Assembly (NCBI GenBank): GCA_963714325.1
Contig: CAVQOB010000001.1
Coordinates: 137,326 to 201,325, forward strand
DNA length: 64,000 nucleotides
Direction: 5' to 3'
Source: CAVQOB01 sp963714325
GTDB lineage: Bacteria; Pseudomonadota; Alphaproteobacteria; Rhizobiales; Hyphomicrobiaceae
Under the pieces are notes generated by a model that saw only the letters and a list, made by a program, of their open reading frames with translations, was not told the DNA's origin and ran no database searches. The translations under genes were made by a program, and so were the position numbers. Shown here piece after piece: positions 16,518 to 25,042 of the stretch (positions are counted from its first letter, which is position 1; each line of letters opens with the position of its first letter).

Positions 16518-16554
16518 TCTGACTCAGGCGTTGACGGGAGTCCGGCCGGTATAA
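16498..16554. repeat. Long inverted repeat, 16-bp perfect arms
   Basis: Left arm TTATACCGGCCGGACT (16498-16513) and right arm AGTCCGGCCGGTATAA (16539-16554) are perfectly complementary around a 25-base loop. On the minus strand the downstream arm encodes the start of the DUF2442 reading frame and its ATG sits at the edge of the loop. It resembles dispersed REP-type elements, and it lies in the intergenic space after rpoD. Confidence 0.75.
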
Positions 16555-16598
16555 GCACTTATTTGCGCGCTTCGGATGCCCACTTCGCATCCGCGCGT

Positions 16599-16638
16599 AT
16601 ACCAAACGCACTGCGTCAGAACTTCATGCGTTTGGTAT
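16599..16638. repeat. Second inverted repeat downstream of rpoD, 12-bp perfect arms
   Basis: Arms ATACCAAACGCA (16599-16610) and TGCGTTTGGTAT (16627-16638) are perfectly complementary with a 16-base loop. It lies 44 bp after the rpoD stop codon on the rpoD strand and 45 bp from the longer palindrome. The loop shares the ACTTCAT word with the first element. It could act as a transcript-end stabiliser or attenuator for rpoD. Confidence 0.7.
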
Positions 16639-16681
16639 TAGTCGGCATCGAGACCTCTTATACTCTCGATCCTGCCCCTCA

Positions 16682-18748
16682 TCAATTATCCAGGAAGCTC
16701 CGCAGTTTCCGGCTCCGGCTCGGATGCTTGAGTTTGCGCAGCGCCTTGGCTTCGATCTGGCGGATGCGTTCGCGGGTGACGGAGAACTGCTGGCCGACTT
16801 CTTCGAGCGTGTGGTCGGTGTTCATGCCGATGCCGAAGCGCATGCGCAGCACGCGCTCTTCTCTGGGAGTCAAAGATGCCAGCACGCGCGTCGTGGTCTC
16901 GCGCAGGTTCGACTGGATGGCGGCGTCGATCGGCAGCAGAGCGTTCTTGTCCTCGATGAAGTCGCCGAGATGGCTGTCTTCCTCGTCGCCGATCGGCGTT
17001 TCCAAGGAGATCGGCTCCTTGGCGATCTTCAGCACCTTGCGCACTTTCTCCAGCGGCATGGCAAGCTTTTCGGCGAGTTCTTCCGGCGTCGGCTCGCGGC
17101 CGATTTCGTGCAGCATCTGACGTGAGGTGCGGACGATCTTGTTGATCGTCTCGATCATATGCACGGGAATGCGGATGGTGCGCGCCTGATCGGCGATCGA
17201 GCGGGTAATGGCCTGCCGGATCCACCACGTCGCGTAGGTCGAGAACTTGTAGCCGCGGCGGTACTCGAATTTGTCGACGGCCTTCATCAGGCCGATGTTG
17301 CCTTCCTGGATGAGATCGAGGAACTGCAGGCCGCGGTTGGTGTATTTCTTGGCGATGGAGATGACGAGGCGCAGGTTGGCTTCGACCATTTCCTTCTTGG
17401 CCTGACGGGCTTCGCGTTCGCCCTTCTGCACGGCCTTCACAATGCGGCGGAACTCGGGGATTTCGAGGCCAGTTTCGGTCGCGAGGTTGTGAATGTCGGC
17501 GCGGATCTGCTCGACCTGTGGGCGTTCGTGCTTGAGGAAGTTGACCCAGCCCTTGCGGGTGATTTTACCGATCTTCTCGATCCAGGTCTGGTCGAGTTCG
17601 TTGCCATAGTATTCGGCGATGAAGTCAGAGCGCGTCACCCCATAGCTGTCGGCGAGCCGCATCAACCGGCCTTCGAGACCGATCAGCCGTTTATTGATCG
17701 AATACAGCTGCTCGACGAGGCTTTCGATGCGGTTGTTGTTCAGAGACAGCGATTTGACGTCGACGATGATCTCGTCGCGCAGCTTGTCGTAGGCCTTCTG
17801 GTCCTTGCGGTTGCCGGCTTCGCCCGCGACCTGCTGCTCCAGCTTCTTGTCCTGCTGTTTGCGCAGCTTCTTGTAGGTGTTGGCGATGTTGTCAAAGGTT
17901 TCGAGGACCTTCGGCTTCAACTCGGCTTCCATCGCCGCAAGCGACAGCGCGTTCTCGTAGTCCTCGTCGTCTTCCAGCTCTCCTTCGGGGCGCGGTTCGC
18001 CATCGGGACCGAGTTCACCCTCGGCGCCCGGCGCGGGCATGGGCTGCGCATTGCGGGCGGCAATGGCGGCGGCTTGCGCGGCCTGTGGCGCGTGCGGCGG
18101 ATGCACGGCGATCGGCGCATTCTTGGCCTCGGGGCCCTCGTAGGTCGCCTCGAGATCGATAATGTCGCGCAGCAGGATCTTGGCTTCGTTCAGTTCATCG
18201 CGCCAGATGATGATCGCCTGGAAGGTCAGCGGGCTTTCGCACAGGCCCGCAATCATCGCCTCGCGGCCGGCCTCGATGCGCTTGGCGATGGCGATTTCGC
18301 CCTCGCGCGAGAGGAGTTCGACCGAGCCCATGTCGCGCAAATACATGCGGACGGGGTCGTCGGTGCGGTCGGCGGGCTCGGAGCGGGTCTCGGATTTGGT
18401 CGGCAGCTTCTGCTCGGTGACGGAACGATTCTCGTCGTCGTCGGGTTCGTCAGCGGCGGCGTCGACGCTCTTTTCGCCTTCTTCGGCTTCGTCGCTCTCG
18501 ACGACGGTGATGCCCATGTCCGATAGCATCGACATGGTGTCTTCGATCTGTTCGGACGACACCTGCTCGGACGGCAGTACGGCGTTGAGTTCGTCATAGG
18601 TGACGTAGCCGCGCGCCTTGGCGGCCTTGATCATCTTCTTGACGCCGGCATCGGAGAGATCAAGGAGAGGACTATCCTTCTCCGAGGCTTCGGAATCCTT
18701 GACGGGTTCTTCAGCTTTGACCGCTGCCTTCGCTGCCGCTTTTGCCAT
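16682..18748 (-). CDS. rpoD: RNA polymerase primary sigma factor RpoD (sigma-70)
   Basis: This 688-residue housekeeping sigma factor directs core polymerase to -35/-10 promoters. Seen in order are region 1.1 near the N-terminus (DLSDAGVKKMIKAAKARGYV), region 1.2 (DDPVRMYLRDMGSVELLSRE), and an acidic non-conserved insert near residues 210-300. Region 2 follows with IQEGNIGLMKAVDKFEYRRG and YKFSTYATWWIRQAITRSIA. Regions 3 and 4.2 end in TLEEVGQQFSVTRERIRQIE and AKALRKLKHPSRSR. Length and order fit alphaproteobacterial RpoD. It follows dnaG by 189 bp, the classical dnaG-rpoD arrangement. The start ATG 18748 gives a normal N-terminus. Confidence 0.97.
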   Translation of the reverse strand: MAKAAAKAAVKAEEPVKDSEASEKDSPLLDLSDAGVKKMIKAAKARGYVTYDELNAVLPSEQVSSEQIEDTMSMLSDMGITVVESDEAEEGEKSVDAAADEPDDDENRSVTEQKLPTKSETRSEPADRTDDPVRMYLRDMGSVELLSREGEIAIAKRIEAGREAMIAGLCESPLTFQAIIIWRDELNEAKILLRDIIDLEATYEGPEAKNAPIAVHPPHAPQAAQAAAIAARNAQPMPAPGAEGELGPDGEPRPEGELEDDEDYENALSLAAMEAELKPKVLETFDNIANTYKKLRKQQDKKLEQQVAGEAGNRKDQKAYDKLRDEIIVDVKSLSLNNNRIESLVEQLYSINKRLIGLEGRLMRLADSYGVTRSDFIAEYYGNELDQTWIEKIGKITRKGWVNFLKHERPQVEQIRADIHNLATETGLEIPEFRRIVKAVQKGEREARQAKKEMVEANLRLVISIAKKYTNRGLQFLDLIQEGNIGLMKAVDKFEYRRGYKFSTYATWWIRQAITRSIADQARTIRIPVHMIETINKIVRTSRQMLHEIGREPTPEELAEKLAMPLEKVRKVLKIAKEPISLETPIGDEEDSHLGDFIEDKNALLPIDAAIQSNLRETTTRVLASLTPREERVLRMRFGIGMNTDHTLEEVGQQFSVTRERIRQIEAKALRKLKHPSRSRKLRSFLDN

Positions 18749-18937
18749 GGGCTCACCAACTCCTGGGTGTCAATTCCCGGACCATAAGTCCGGCGCCGCT
18801 GTGCTAACTCAAGACGTGTGCCAGCCGTCGGGGCTGGTCTTGGCATGTATCGTTCATCAACAACCGGGCTCGTCGACGTCGGGGTTCACTAATGACGGGG
18901 CCACATCAGCCTGCTATCACCGCGCCGCCATGCCCAA

Positions 18938-20908
18938 TCAGCGATCAGACCCTTCAACGTCAGCTTTCCGCACTCGAAGCCCCTGCAGTTCTGTAATTCG
19001 CGCCAAAGCGTCTTCGCTCCCGTCTGCCTGCCATTCCCGCTCGGCGGCCGCCAGCTGCCGCGGCAGTGCCAATTGCTGCACGTGCAGGTCAACGGCATGC
19101 CGCCAACCCGCGTCAACCTCGGCCCGTTCGGCATCGGCTCGCAAGAACCGGTCCGCCGTGTGGGTCATGGAACGCTCGATCAGCGATACAACTTTATCAA
19201 AGCCCGAGTTGCTCAATTGGGTGCGGACGGCAGTGCTGTCAAGGGGAATATCGCCGGAAGTCGCCTGTAACAGTGCGTCTCGGACGGCCTTGAGGGGTTT
19301 ATAGGTGAATTCCAGCTCAGAAATCCGCTCGCAGTGTTCTTCCAGCAACCATGGGTGGATCATCAGGGCCAGCATGATCAGGGCCTCGCGATGCGGCGGC
19401 ATGGCGTCGCCGGCTGCGACCATGCGGCTTGATTTCAAACTCTCGCTGGCCGTTGACGGGCCAAAATCCTGGTTGCCATAGCCGCCTTGGAACCGGCCGT
19501 GTTGTCCGGGACGGCGAGGTTGCCAGGGCTTGCCGCTGCGGCCACGCGACGGAGGGGCCGTGCCAACGTACTGGCCTGAGAATGAGCCCGAATACTGTCC
19601 TGGGCGTTGTGATCCGATTGGTCGTCCACTCACGGTCCCCCAGGCTTTGGCGAGGCGCTCCCGCATATCCTGGCGATAGTGACCGCGCACGGCCTCATCG
19701 TCGATGCGATTCAGCAATTGATGGATCTGCTGGTCAAGTTTGGCGCGCCGCTCCGGCGTGGTCCATTCGCCGCTCGCCCACTCCCGGTCCCACAGCACAT
19801 CGGCCAGCGACTTGGTTTCGCCGAGGATGCGTTCCATGGCGTCGGCGCCTTGCTGGCGAATGAGATCGTCTGGGTCAAGCCCATCGGGAAGGAACGCGAA
19901 CCGCAGGGAATAGCCGGGCTTCAAGTGCGGCAGAACCGTCTCGACGGCACGGAATGCTGCCTTGCGCCCCGCGCTGTCGCCGTCGAAGGACAGGATCGGC
20001 TCGGACGCGAGGCGCCACAACAGTCGCACTTGATCTTCGGTCAATGCGGTGCCGAGTGGCGCCACCGCCTCGCCGAATCCAGCCTCGCTCAGCGCCACCA
20101 CGTCCATATAGCCTTCGACCGCTATGATGCGGCCTTTGTCATGGGCGTGCGTTCTGGCTTTCGCGGCATTGAACAGCAGCGAACCCTTGTGAAACAGCGG
20201 TGTTTCCGGGGAATTGAGGTATTTCGCAGGTGCGCCGGCTTCGAGCGCCCGGCCACCAAAGGCAATCACGCGGCCTTTGAGATCGGCAATCGGGAACATC
20301 ACGCGGTTGCGAAAACGATCGTACGGCGGGCCTTCGATATCCGCGCCGCCGATCAGCATGCCCGAGGTGATCATCTCGTCGATCGTGTAGCCGAGCTTGG
20401 CCAGATGCTCCTTCAGGGCGAAGCGACCGGCCGGCGCAAAGCCGAGGCGAAACGTGGTTTGCGTCTCGCGTTTCAGGCCACGCTTTTCGGTGACGTAGCG
20501 ACGTGCTTCAGCGCCTTCGGGGGCATAGAGTTTGTCTTCGAAGTATTTGGCCGACGCTTCGAGCAGTGTGTAAAGCCGCGCGCGCGCATCTTCCTGCTGC
20601 ACACTGTATTCGGTTGGTTTTGGCAGGGCGATGCCGGCTTCTTCGGCAAGCCGTTCGATCGCCTCGACGAAAGTGACACCCTCGGTGAGCATCAGGAATT
20701 TGAAGATGTCGCCGTTCTGGCCGGAGGCGAAGTCGAACCACGCCGCCTTCTGATCGTTGACGAAGAACGATGGCGTCTTCTCGACCTTGAAGGGCGAGAG
20801 GCCGCGAAATTCGCGACCGGCCTTCTTGAGCGCAACGCGGCGCGAGACAACCTGGCTGACGGGCAGCCGGGCCTTGATCTCGTCGATGATGCCGGGCGGG
20901 TAACGCAT
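18938..20908 (-). CDS. dnaG: DNA primase
   Basis: DnaG makes RNA primers at the replication fork. Start ATG 20908 (MRYPPGIIDEIKARLPVSQV) matches the family N-terminus and gives 656 residues; ATG 20953 would add 15. The Toprim catalytic core is present: GRIIAVEGYMDVVALSEAGF with the conserved Glu, then SFDGDSAGRKAAFRA with the metal-binding DxD. The N-terminal zinc-finger fold remains (GLSPFKVEKTPSFFVND...WFDFASGQNGDIFKFLM region), but all four zinc ligands are replaced. A Gly/Arg/Pro-rich linker separates the core from a DnaB-binding C-terminus. A TTGTCCACA word at 20978-20986 lies upstream. Confidence 0.95.
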   Translation of the reverse strand: MRYPPGIIDEIKARLPVSQVVSRRVALKKAGREFRGLSPFKVEKTPSFFVNDQKAAWFDFASGQNGDIFKFLMLTEGVTFVEAIERLAEEAGIALPKPTEYSVQQEDARARLYTLLEASAKYFEDKLYAPEGAEARRYVTEKRGLKRETQTTFRLGFAPAGRFALKEHLAKLGYTIDEMITSGMLIGGADIEGPPYDRFRNRVMFPIADLKGRVIAFGGRALEAGAPAKYLNSPETPLFHKGSLLFNAAKARTHAHDKGRIIAVEGYMDVVALSEAGFGEAVAPLGTALTEDQVRLLWRLASEPILSFDGDSAGRKAAFRAVETVLPHLKPGYSLRFAFLPDGLDPDDLIRQQGADAMERILGETKSLADVLWDREWASGEWTTPERRAKLDQQIHQLLNRIDDEAVRGHYRQDMRERLAKAWGTVSGRPIGSQRPGQYSGSFSGQYVGTAPPSRGRSGKPWQPRRPGQHGRFQGGYGNQDFGPSTASESLKSSRMVAAGDAMPPHREALIMLALMIHPWLLEEHCERISELEFTYKPLKAVRDALLQATSGDIPLDSTAVRTQLSNSGFDKVVSLIERSMTHTADRFLRADAERAEVDAGWRHAVDLHVQQLALPRQLAAAEREWQADGSEDALARITELQGLRVRKADVEGSDR

Positions 20909-21023
20909 CCGAACAGGGATAAGTGATTCGAGGACCTGGAACGCATTGTTCATGACTGAAAATTGCGCTGCCCCCGTTGTCCACAGGGCAATATGGCAAG
21001 GCTATCGGTCGATCTTGCGTGTT

Positions 21024-21578
21024 CTACCGGAGCGCGGCCCGTGCCCAAGCATCGCTCAGCGCATCGCGGAGGCGGCCCAGCAGCAGCGTTGCCGGCGAGA
21101 GCCACAGGGCTGCGAAAAACGCCGCCGCCGACAAAATCAGGCTCGCAATCGCCCAAAATGCCCGAGGCATGCGAGCGGCAGGCCATTCGACTACGGTGGC
21201 CGTTGTCCGTTCCGTCGCCGGCTCGCTGCTGTGGTAACGCACATTGACTGTTGTGCCGACCAATCCGGCCAGGTTCAGCTTGTGTGTTCGACCGAAGGGA
21301 TAGTGTTCGGCGTTGAATGTCTGACGAGCTCGTCCATGCTCGTTCAGGCGGCGATAGGAAATCAGCGGCACATCGCGGCAGCGTTGTCCGCCTTTGACGT
21401 GCCAGCAGTGCTTGGTCAATTCCTGGATCGTGCCGACCACTTGCGGCGCATTGTCAAACGAGCGGTCGGCTCGCCAATCCAGCCAAAAACTAGCGCCGAT
21501 GACTGCGCCGATGCCGGCCAGGAAGACCGCAATGCTGCAAAGGCCGATCGACACGTTGGTATAGGCAATGGAGCGCAT
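21024..21578 (-). CDS. DUF3592-like membrane protein
   Basis: This protein of about 184 residues has an N-terminal helix (IGLCSIAVFLAGIGAVIGAS), an extracytoplasmic domain with Cys pairs (TKHCWHVKGGQRCRDVPLIS) and a second helix near the end (FWAIASLILSAAAFFAALWL). The arrangement helix, APQVVGTIQEL strand, and VNVRYHSSEPATE before the last helix is that of DUF3592 proteins, whose function is unknown. Start is uncertain: ATG 21578 is used, while ATG 21611 or TTG 21632 are possible. It sits between dnaG and yqeY on the minus strand. Confidence 0.6.
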   Translation of the reverse strand: MRSIAYTNVSIGLCSIAVFLAGIGAVIGASFWLDWRADRSFDNAPQVVGTIQELTKHCWHVKGGQRCRDVPLISYRRLNEHGRARQTFNAEHYPFGRTHKLNLAGLVGTTVNVRYHSSEPATERTTATVVEWPAARMPRAFWAIASLILSAAAFFAALWLSPATLLLGRLRDALSDAWARAALR

Positions 21579-21650
21579 GACAGACGACAGTCTGCCAGGG
21601 AATGATTGCATTCCGATTAATTGCACACGCAATCTGGCGCGAGTAGCCCG

Positions 21651-22097
21651 CTAGCTCAACAGCCCTTTGACCATGCCGCTGGCTTTGCCGAAGTCCATGA
21701 CCCCAGCGTGTTTGGACTTGAGCACGGCCATCACCTTGCCCATGTCCTTCGCCGACGTCGCACCCGCTTCGGCGATAGCGGCACTGATCGCGGATTTCAA
21801 ATCAGCTTCGCCCATCTGCTTGGGCAGGTAAAGTTCGATGACGGCGATTTCTTCGGCTTCCTTGGCGGCGAGTTCGGGACGGCCGCCTGTGGTAAATTGA
21901 TCGATGGAATCGCGGCGCTGTTTGACCATCTTGGTCAGCACGGCGAGCACGTCGGCGTCGGTGATGACCTTGCCCGCGCCGCCTTCGATCTCAGCGGTCT
22001 GGACGGCCGCACTCATCAAGCGCAGCGTGCCGACCTTCGCCTTGTCGCCAGCCTTCAATGCGGTGACGGTATCGGCTTTGATTGTGGCGCGGAGCAT
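21651..22097 (-). CDS. GatB/YqeY domain-containing protein
   Basis: This 148-residue protein matches YqeY throughout: MLRATIKADTVTALKAGDKA, KVGTLRLMSAAVQTAEIEGG, VIELYLPKQMGEADLKSAIS and the C-terminal KDMGKVMAVLKSKHAGVMDF. YqeY resembles the tRNA-interacting tail of the GatB amidotransferase subunit; its role is unresolved. It is usually found next to dnaG and opposite carA in Alphaproteobacteria, as here. The GatCAB core genes are not in the window. Confidence 0.9.
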   Translation of the reverse strand: MLRATIKADTVTALKAGDKAKVGTLRLMSAAVQTAEIEGGAGKVITDADVLAVLTKMVKQRRDSIDQFTTGGRPELAAKEAEEIAVIELYLPKQMGEADLKSAISAAIAEAGATSAKDMGKVMAVLKSKHAGVMDFGKASGMVKGLLS

Positions 22098-22546
22098 GGG
22101 CGCTCTCCTGGGGATAGAGATGTTCCGCCGGGTTTAGGCGCATCGCAGGCGCGCGGCAAGGTAGAAGTGGAGTCATTCGGCGGTGGCATCGGGCGGCGGC
22201 GGCCGCTTGCGGGGCTGAGCGCTCAAGGACGTCGCGGGCTGAGGTGCGATGGGTAGCTGTGGTCGTCGAGAACGCGCAAATTTCCCTCTCCCCGTGGTTA
22301 CGGCGAGAGGGAAAAAGTCGCGCTGGAGTCGGCTCCGGGCCAATCACAACGCGCTCGGCCTGTCTGCCCATAGGGATCATCCGGCAATCCCTTCGGCGCA
22401 TTGCGCGGATGGTGGACGCCTCCGGCCATTTGGCTCGCGCCACGGCTGAAACCGTGGCCGCGTTGACGGGAGCAGGGGTTCTCACTAGGTTCCGGCCGAC
22501 TCGTTTGAGAGGCAACCCAGGTGTTGCCATCCGGGAGAAACGATCG
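22098..22546. other. Divergent intergenic region yqeY-carA with a hairpin repeat
   Basis: This gene-free stretch separates the divergent yqeY and carA genes and must hold both promoters, although no convincing -35/-10 pair stands out. A stem with arms TTTCCCTCTC (22281-22290) and GAGAGGGAAA (22305-22314) belongs to the CCCTCTCC-type intergenic palindromes also seen near 61.1 kb. In-frame open sequence before the carA ATG lacks CarA similarity. No pyrimidine-type attenuator was recognised. Confidence 0.5.
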
Positions 22547-23764
22547 ATGACCGCTGCCGCTCTTGCGAAAGCCCCGCCCGCCTGGGTCGAAGCGCCATTG
22601 ACCGCGCGGCTTGTGCTGGCGGATGGCACGGTCATCACCGGGTACGGCTTGGGTGCAACCGGCTCGGCGATCGGAGAGGTCTGCTTCAACACGGCGATCA
22701 CCGGCTATCAGGAAATTCTGACTGATCCGAGTTATGCCGGGCAGATCGTCACCTTCACGTTCCCCCATATCGGCAATGTCGGCACCAATGCCGACGACAC
22801 CGAAACCTCCAATACGGCGATGCGCGCGGGCGCGCGTGGCGCGGTGCTGCGGGCGGCCGTTACCGATCCCTCGAACTATCGCTCCGTCGAGCACCTCGAT
22901 CTCTGGCTGAAAAAGCGCGGCATCATCGCCATTTCAGGCGTCGACACGCGTGCGTTGACGGCGCTGATCCGTGATGGCGGGATGCCCAATGGCGTCATCG
23001 CGCACGAGCCGTCGGCGAAGTTCGACATCGAAAAGCTGAAAGCCGAGGCGAAAGCGTGGCCGGGCCTCGATGGCATGGATCTGGTGCCGGACGTGACGCG
23101 CGGGCAGTCCGCCGAATGGGCGGAAAAGCGCTGGGCGTGGGGCGAAGGGTTCAAGACGATTGAGAAGCCCGAATTCCATGTGGTCGCCATCGACTATGGC
23201 CTGAAGACCAATATCCTGCGCTGCCTCGCCAACGCCGGAGCTCGCGTCACCGTAGTGCCTTCCACGACCAAGGCCGAGGATATCCTGGCGCGCAAACCCG
23301 ATGGTGTGTTTCTGTCCAACGGACCAGGCGATCCGGCAGCGACCGGGCGCTACGCGGTGCCGGAGATCAAGGCGCTGGTGGCGTCCGGCCTGCCGGTATT
23401 CGGCATCTGCTTGGGGCATCAGATGCTCGGTCTCGCACTTGGCGCTAAGACGCACAAGATGCACCAGGGCCACCACGGCGCCAATCATCCCGTCAAGGAT
23501 CGCACCACCAACAAGGTCGAGATCGTCTCGATGAACCACGGCTTTGCGATCGACACCAAGACATTGCCGGAGACCGTCGAGGAAACGCATGTGTCACTGT
23601 TCGACGGCTCCAACTCCGGCATCCGCCTGAAGGGCCGGCCGGTGTTCTCCGTGCAGCATCATCCCGAAGCGTCACCGGGGCCGGAAGATAGCCATTACCT
23701 GTTCGTGCGGTTCGCCAATCTGATGCGCGAGAGGCTGGGGCGTAAGGCACTCAGCGAGCGGTAA
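22547..23764 (+). CDS. carA: Carbamoyl-phosphate synthase small subunit (glutaminase)
   Basis: CarA hydrolyses glutamine and passes ammonia to CarB for carbamoyl phosphate, feeding arginine and pyrimidine synthesis. Start ATG 22547 has GGGAGA upstream and yields 405 residues. The N-terminal domain shows GEVCFNTAITGYQEILTDPS and FTFPHIGNVGTN. The class I glutaminase domain has the nucleophile Cys near residue 288 in FGICLGHQMLGLA, and His/Glu in QHHPEASPGPED. carB is not adjacent: the next gene is an FAD monooxygenase 85 bp downstream. Confidence 0.95.
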   Translation: MTAAALAKAPPAWVEAPLTARLVLADGTVITGYGLGATGSAIGEVCFNTAITGYQEILTDPSYAGQIVTFTFPHIGNVGTNADDTETSNTAMRAGARGAVLRAAVTDPSNYRSVEHLDLWLKKRGIIAISGVDTRALTALIRDGGMPNGVIAHEPSAKFDIEKLKAEAKAWPGLDGMDLVPDVTRGQSAEWAEKRWAWGEGFKTIEKPEFHVVAIDYGLKTNILRCLANAGARVTVVPSTTKAEDILARKPDGVFLSNGPGDPAATGRYAVPEIKALVASGLPVFGICLGHQMLGLALGAKTHKMHQGHHGANHPVKDRTTNKVEIVSMNHGFAIDTKTLPETVEETHVSLFDGSNSGIRLKGRPVFSVQHHPEASPGPEDSHYLFVRFANLMRERLGRKALSER

Positions 23765-23849
23765 GACTGCATCGTCATTGCCGCGCGCATTGCTCGCGAG
23801 GCGATCGCTTGCTACTGCTGCTTTCAAGACAGCAGTGACAAGGTGACCC

Positions 23850-24986
23850 ATGCGGATCGCAGTTCTCGGTGGTGGTCCCGCCGGCCTTTACTTCGCTTAT
23901 CTATGGAAGGCTCGGCATCCCCAGGCGCACGTCGATCTGTTTGAACAGAATCCGGCCGGCGCGACCTTCGGTTTTGGCGTCGTCTTCTCGGATCGCGCCT
24001 GGGAGTTCCTGCGCGCCGACGATCCCGGAACGGCTGACGATGTCGCACCCCACATGCAGACGTGGAGCAACATCACGCTCCATCATGCCGGGGAGGCCAT
24101 CGAGATTGATGGTGTCGGCTTTTCCGCCATCGGGCGGTTGGAGCTGTTGCAACGCCTGCAGGCGCGCGCCCGCGCGGTCGGCATTGTGCCGCGGTTCGAA
24201 ACGGTGATCACCTCGGTCGATCAACTTGCCGGGTACGACCTGATTGTCGCGGCGGACGGGGTGAATTCCGTCGTGCGCCGCGCCTTCGCCAATGAATTCC
24301 GGACGACGATGTCGACGCTCGACAACACGTTCGCCTGGTTCGGCACGACCAAGCGGTTCGAGACGCTGTCGCAGACCTTCGAGCGGACCGACAGGGGCTG
24401 TTTCAACGCCCATCATTACCGCTACGCGCCGGGCATGAGCACGTTCATCGTCGAATGCGACCGGCTGACCCGCGAGCGCTATGGCTTTGCCGACATGCCA
24501 GCCGAGCAGGCGCGCGCGATTTGCGAGCAGGTTTTCGCTGAAACACTGCAGGGCCACGTGTTGATTTCCAACAACTCCGTCTGGCGCCAATTCCCCTGGA
24601 TTTGGAACGAGCGCTGGTCATACCGCAATATGGTCCTTGTCGGCGACGCGCTGCATACCGCGCACTTTTCGATCGGTTCCGGCACTCGCCTTGCCATGGA
24701 GGACGTGATTGCGCTCGTCAAAGCGTTGGAGGGTGAACCATCTGATCTCGGCGCAGCACTTGCCCGCTATGAATCAGTGCGGCGGCCGATTGTCGAAAAG
24801 CTGGTAGCCGCTGCCAAAGCCAGCGCCGCGTGGTATGAGAATTTCGCCGAACACATGGCGCTGCCGCCGCTGGATTTCGCCATGAGCTACCTGACACGTT
24901 CGGGCCGGATCGATCGGGATCGGCTGGCGCGGATGTCGCCGACGTTTTATGCACGCTATGAAGCCGCGCCCGGCAAGGCTCGCTGA
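23850..24986 (+). CDS. FAD-dependent aromatic monooxygenase (salicylyl-CoA 5-hydroxylase-like)
   Basis: This 378-residue flavoprotein has the Rossmann motif IAVLGGGPAGLYFAYLWKAR at residues 3-22, the middle GYDLIVAADGVNSVVRRAF loop, and the second FAD motif VLVGDALHTAHFSIGSG near residues 264-280. The distinctive GVVFSDRAWEFL and IGSGTRLAMEDVIAL resemble the monooxygenase part of salicylyl-CoA 5-hydroxylase and 2-aminobenzoyl-CoA monooxygenase/reductase; the reductase half of the latter is absent. The next gene encodes an aryl-AMP ligase, consistent with activation and ring hydroxylation of an aromatic acid. The exact substrate is inference. Confidence 0.8.
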   Translation: MRIAVLGGGPAGLYFAYLWKARHPQAHVDLFEQNPAGATFGFGVVFSDRAWEFLRADDPGTADDVAPHMQTWSNITLHHAGEAIEIDGVGFSAIGRLELLQRLQARARAVGIVPRFETVITSVDQLAGYDLIVAADGVNSVVRRAFANEFRTTMSTLDNTFAWFGTTKRFETLSQTFERTDRGCFNAHHYRYAPGMSTFIVECDRLTRERYGFADMPAEQARAICEQVFAETLQGHVLISNNSVWRQFPWIWNERWSYRNMVLVGDALHTAHFSIGSGTRLAMEDVIALVKALEGEPSDLGAALARYESVRRPIVEKLVAAAKASAAWYENFAEHMALPPLDFAMSYLTRSGRIDRDRLARMSPTFYARYEAAPGKAR

Positions 24987-25042
24987 TGCCGGCCAATTCA
25001 AACCTGCCCTGTAAAGTTCTGGTTTAAAAGCGAGTTGTCGCA

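Noticed and set aside
17159..18526. Long plus-strand open frame (455 codons) opposite rpoD
   Set aside because: It is the antisense shadow of a high-GC gene; its translation has no family features, while the opposite strand is unmistakable RpoD.
20978..20986. TTGTCCACA near dnaG as a DnaA box or origin
   Set aside because: A single one-mismatch match in a GC-rich gap; no cluster, AT-rich unwinding region or dnaA gene nearby.
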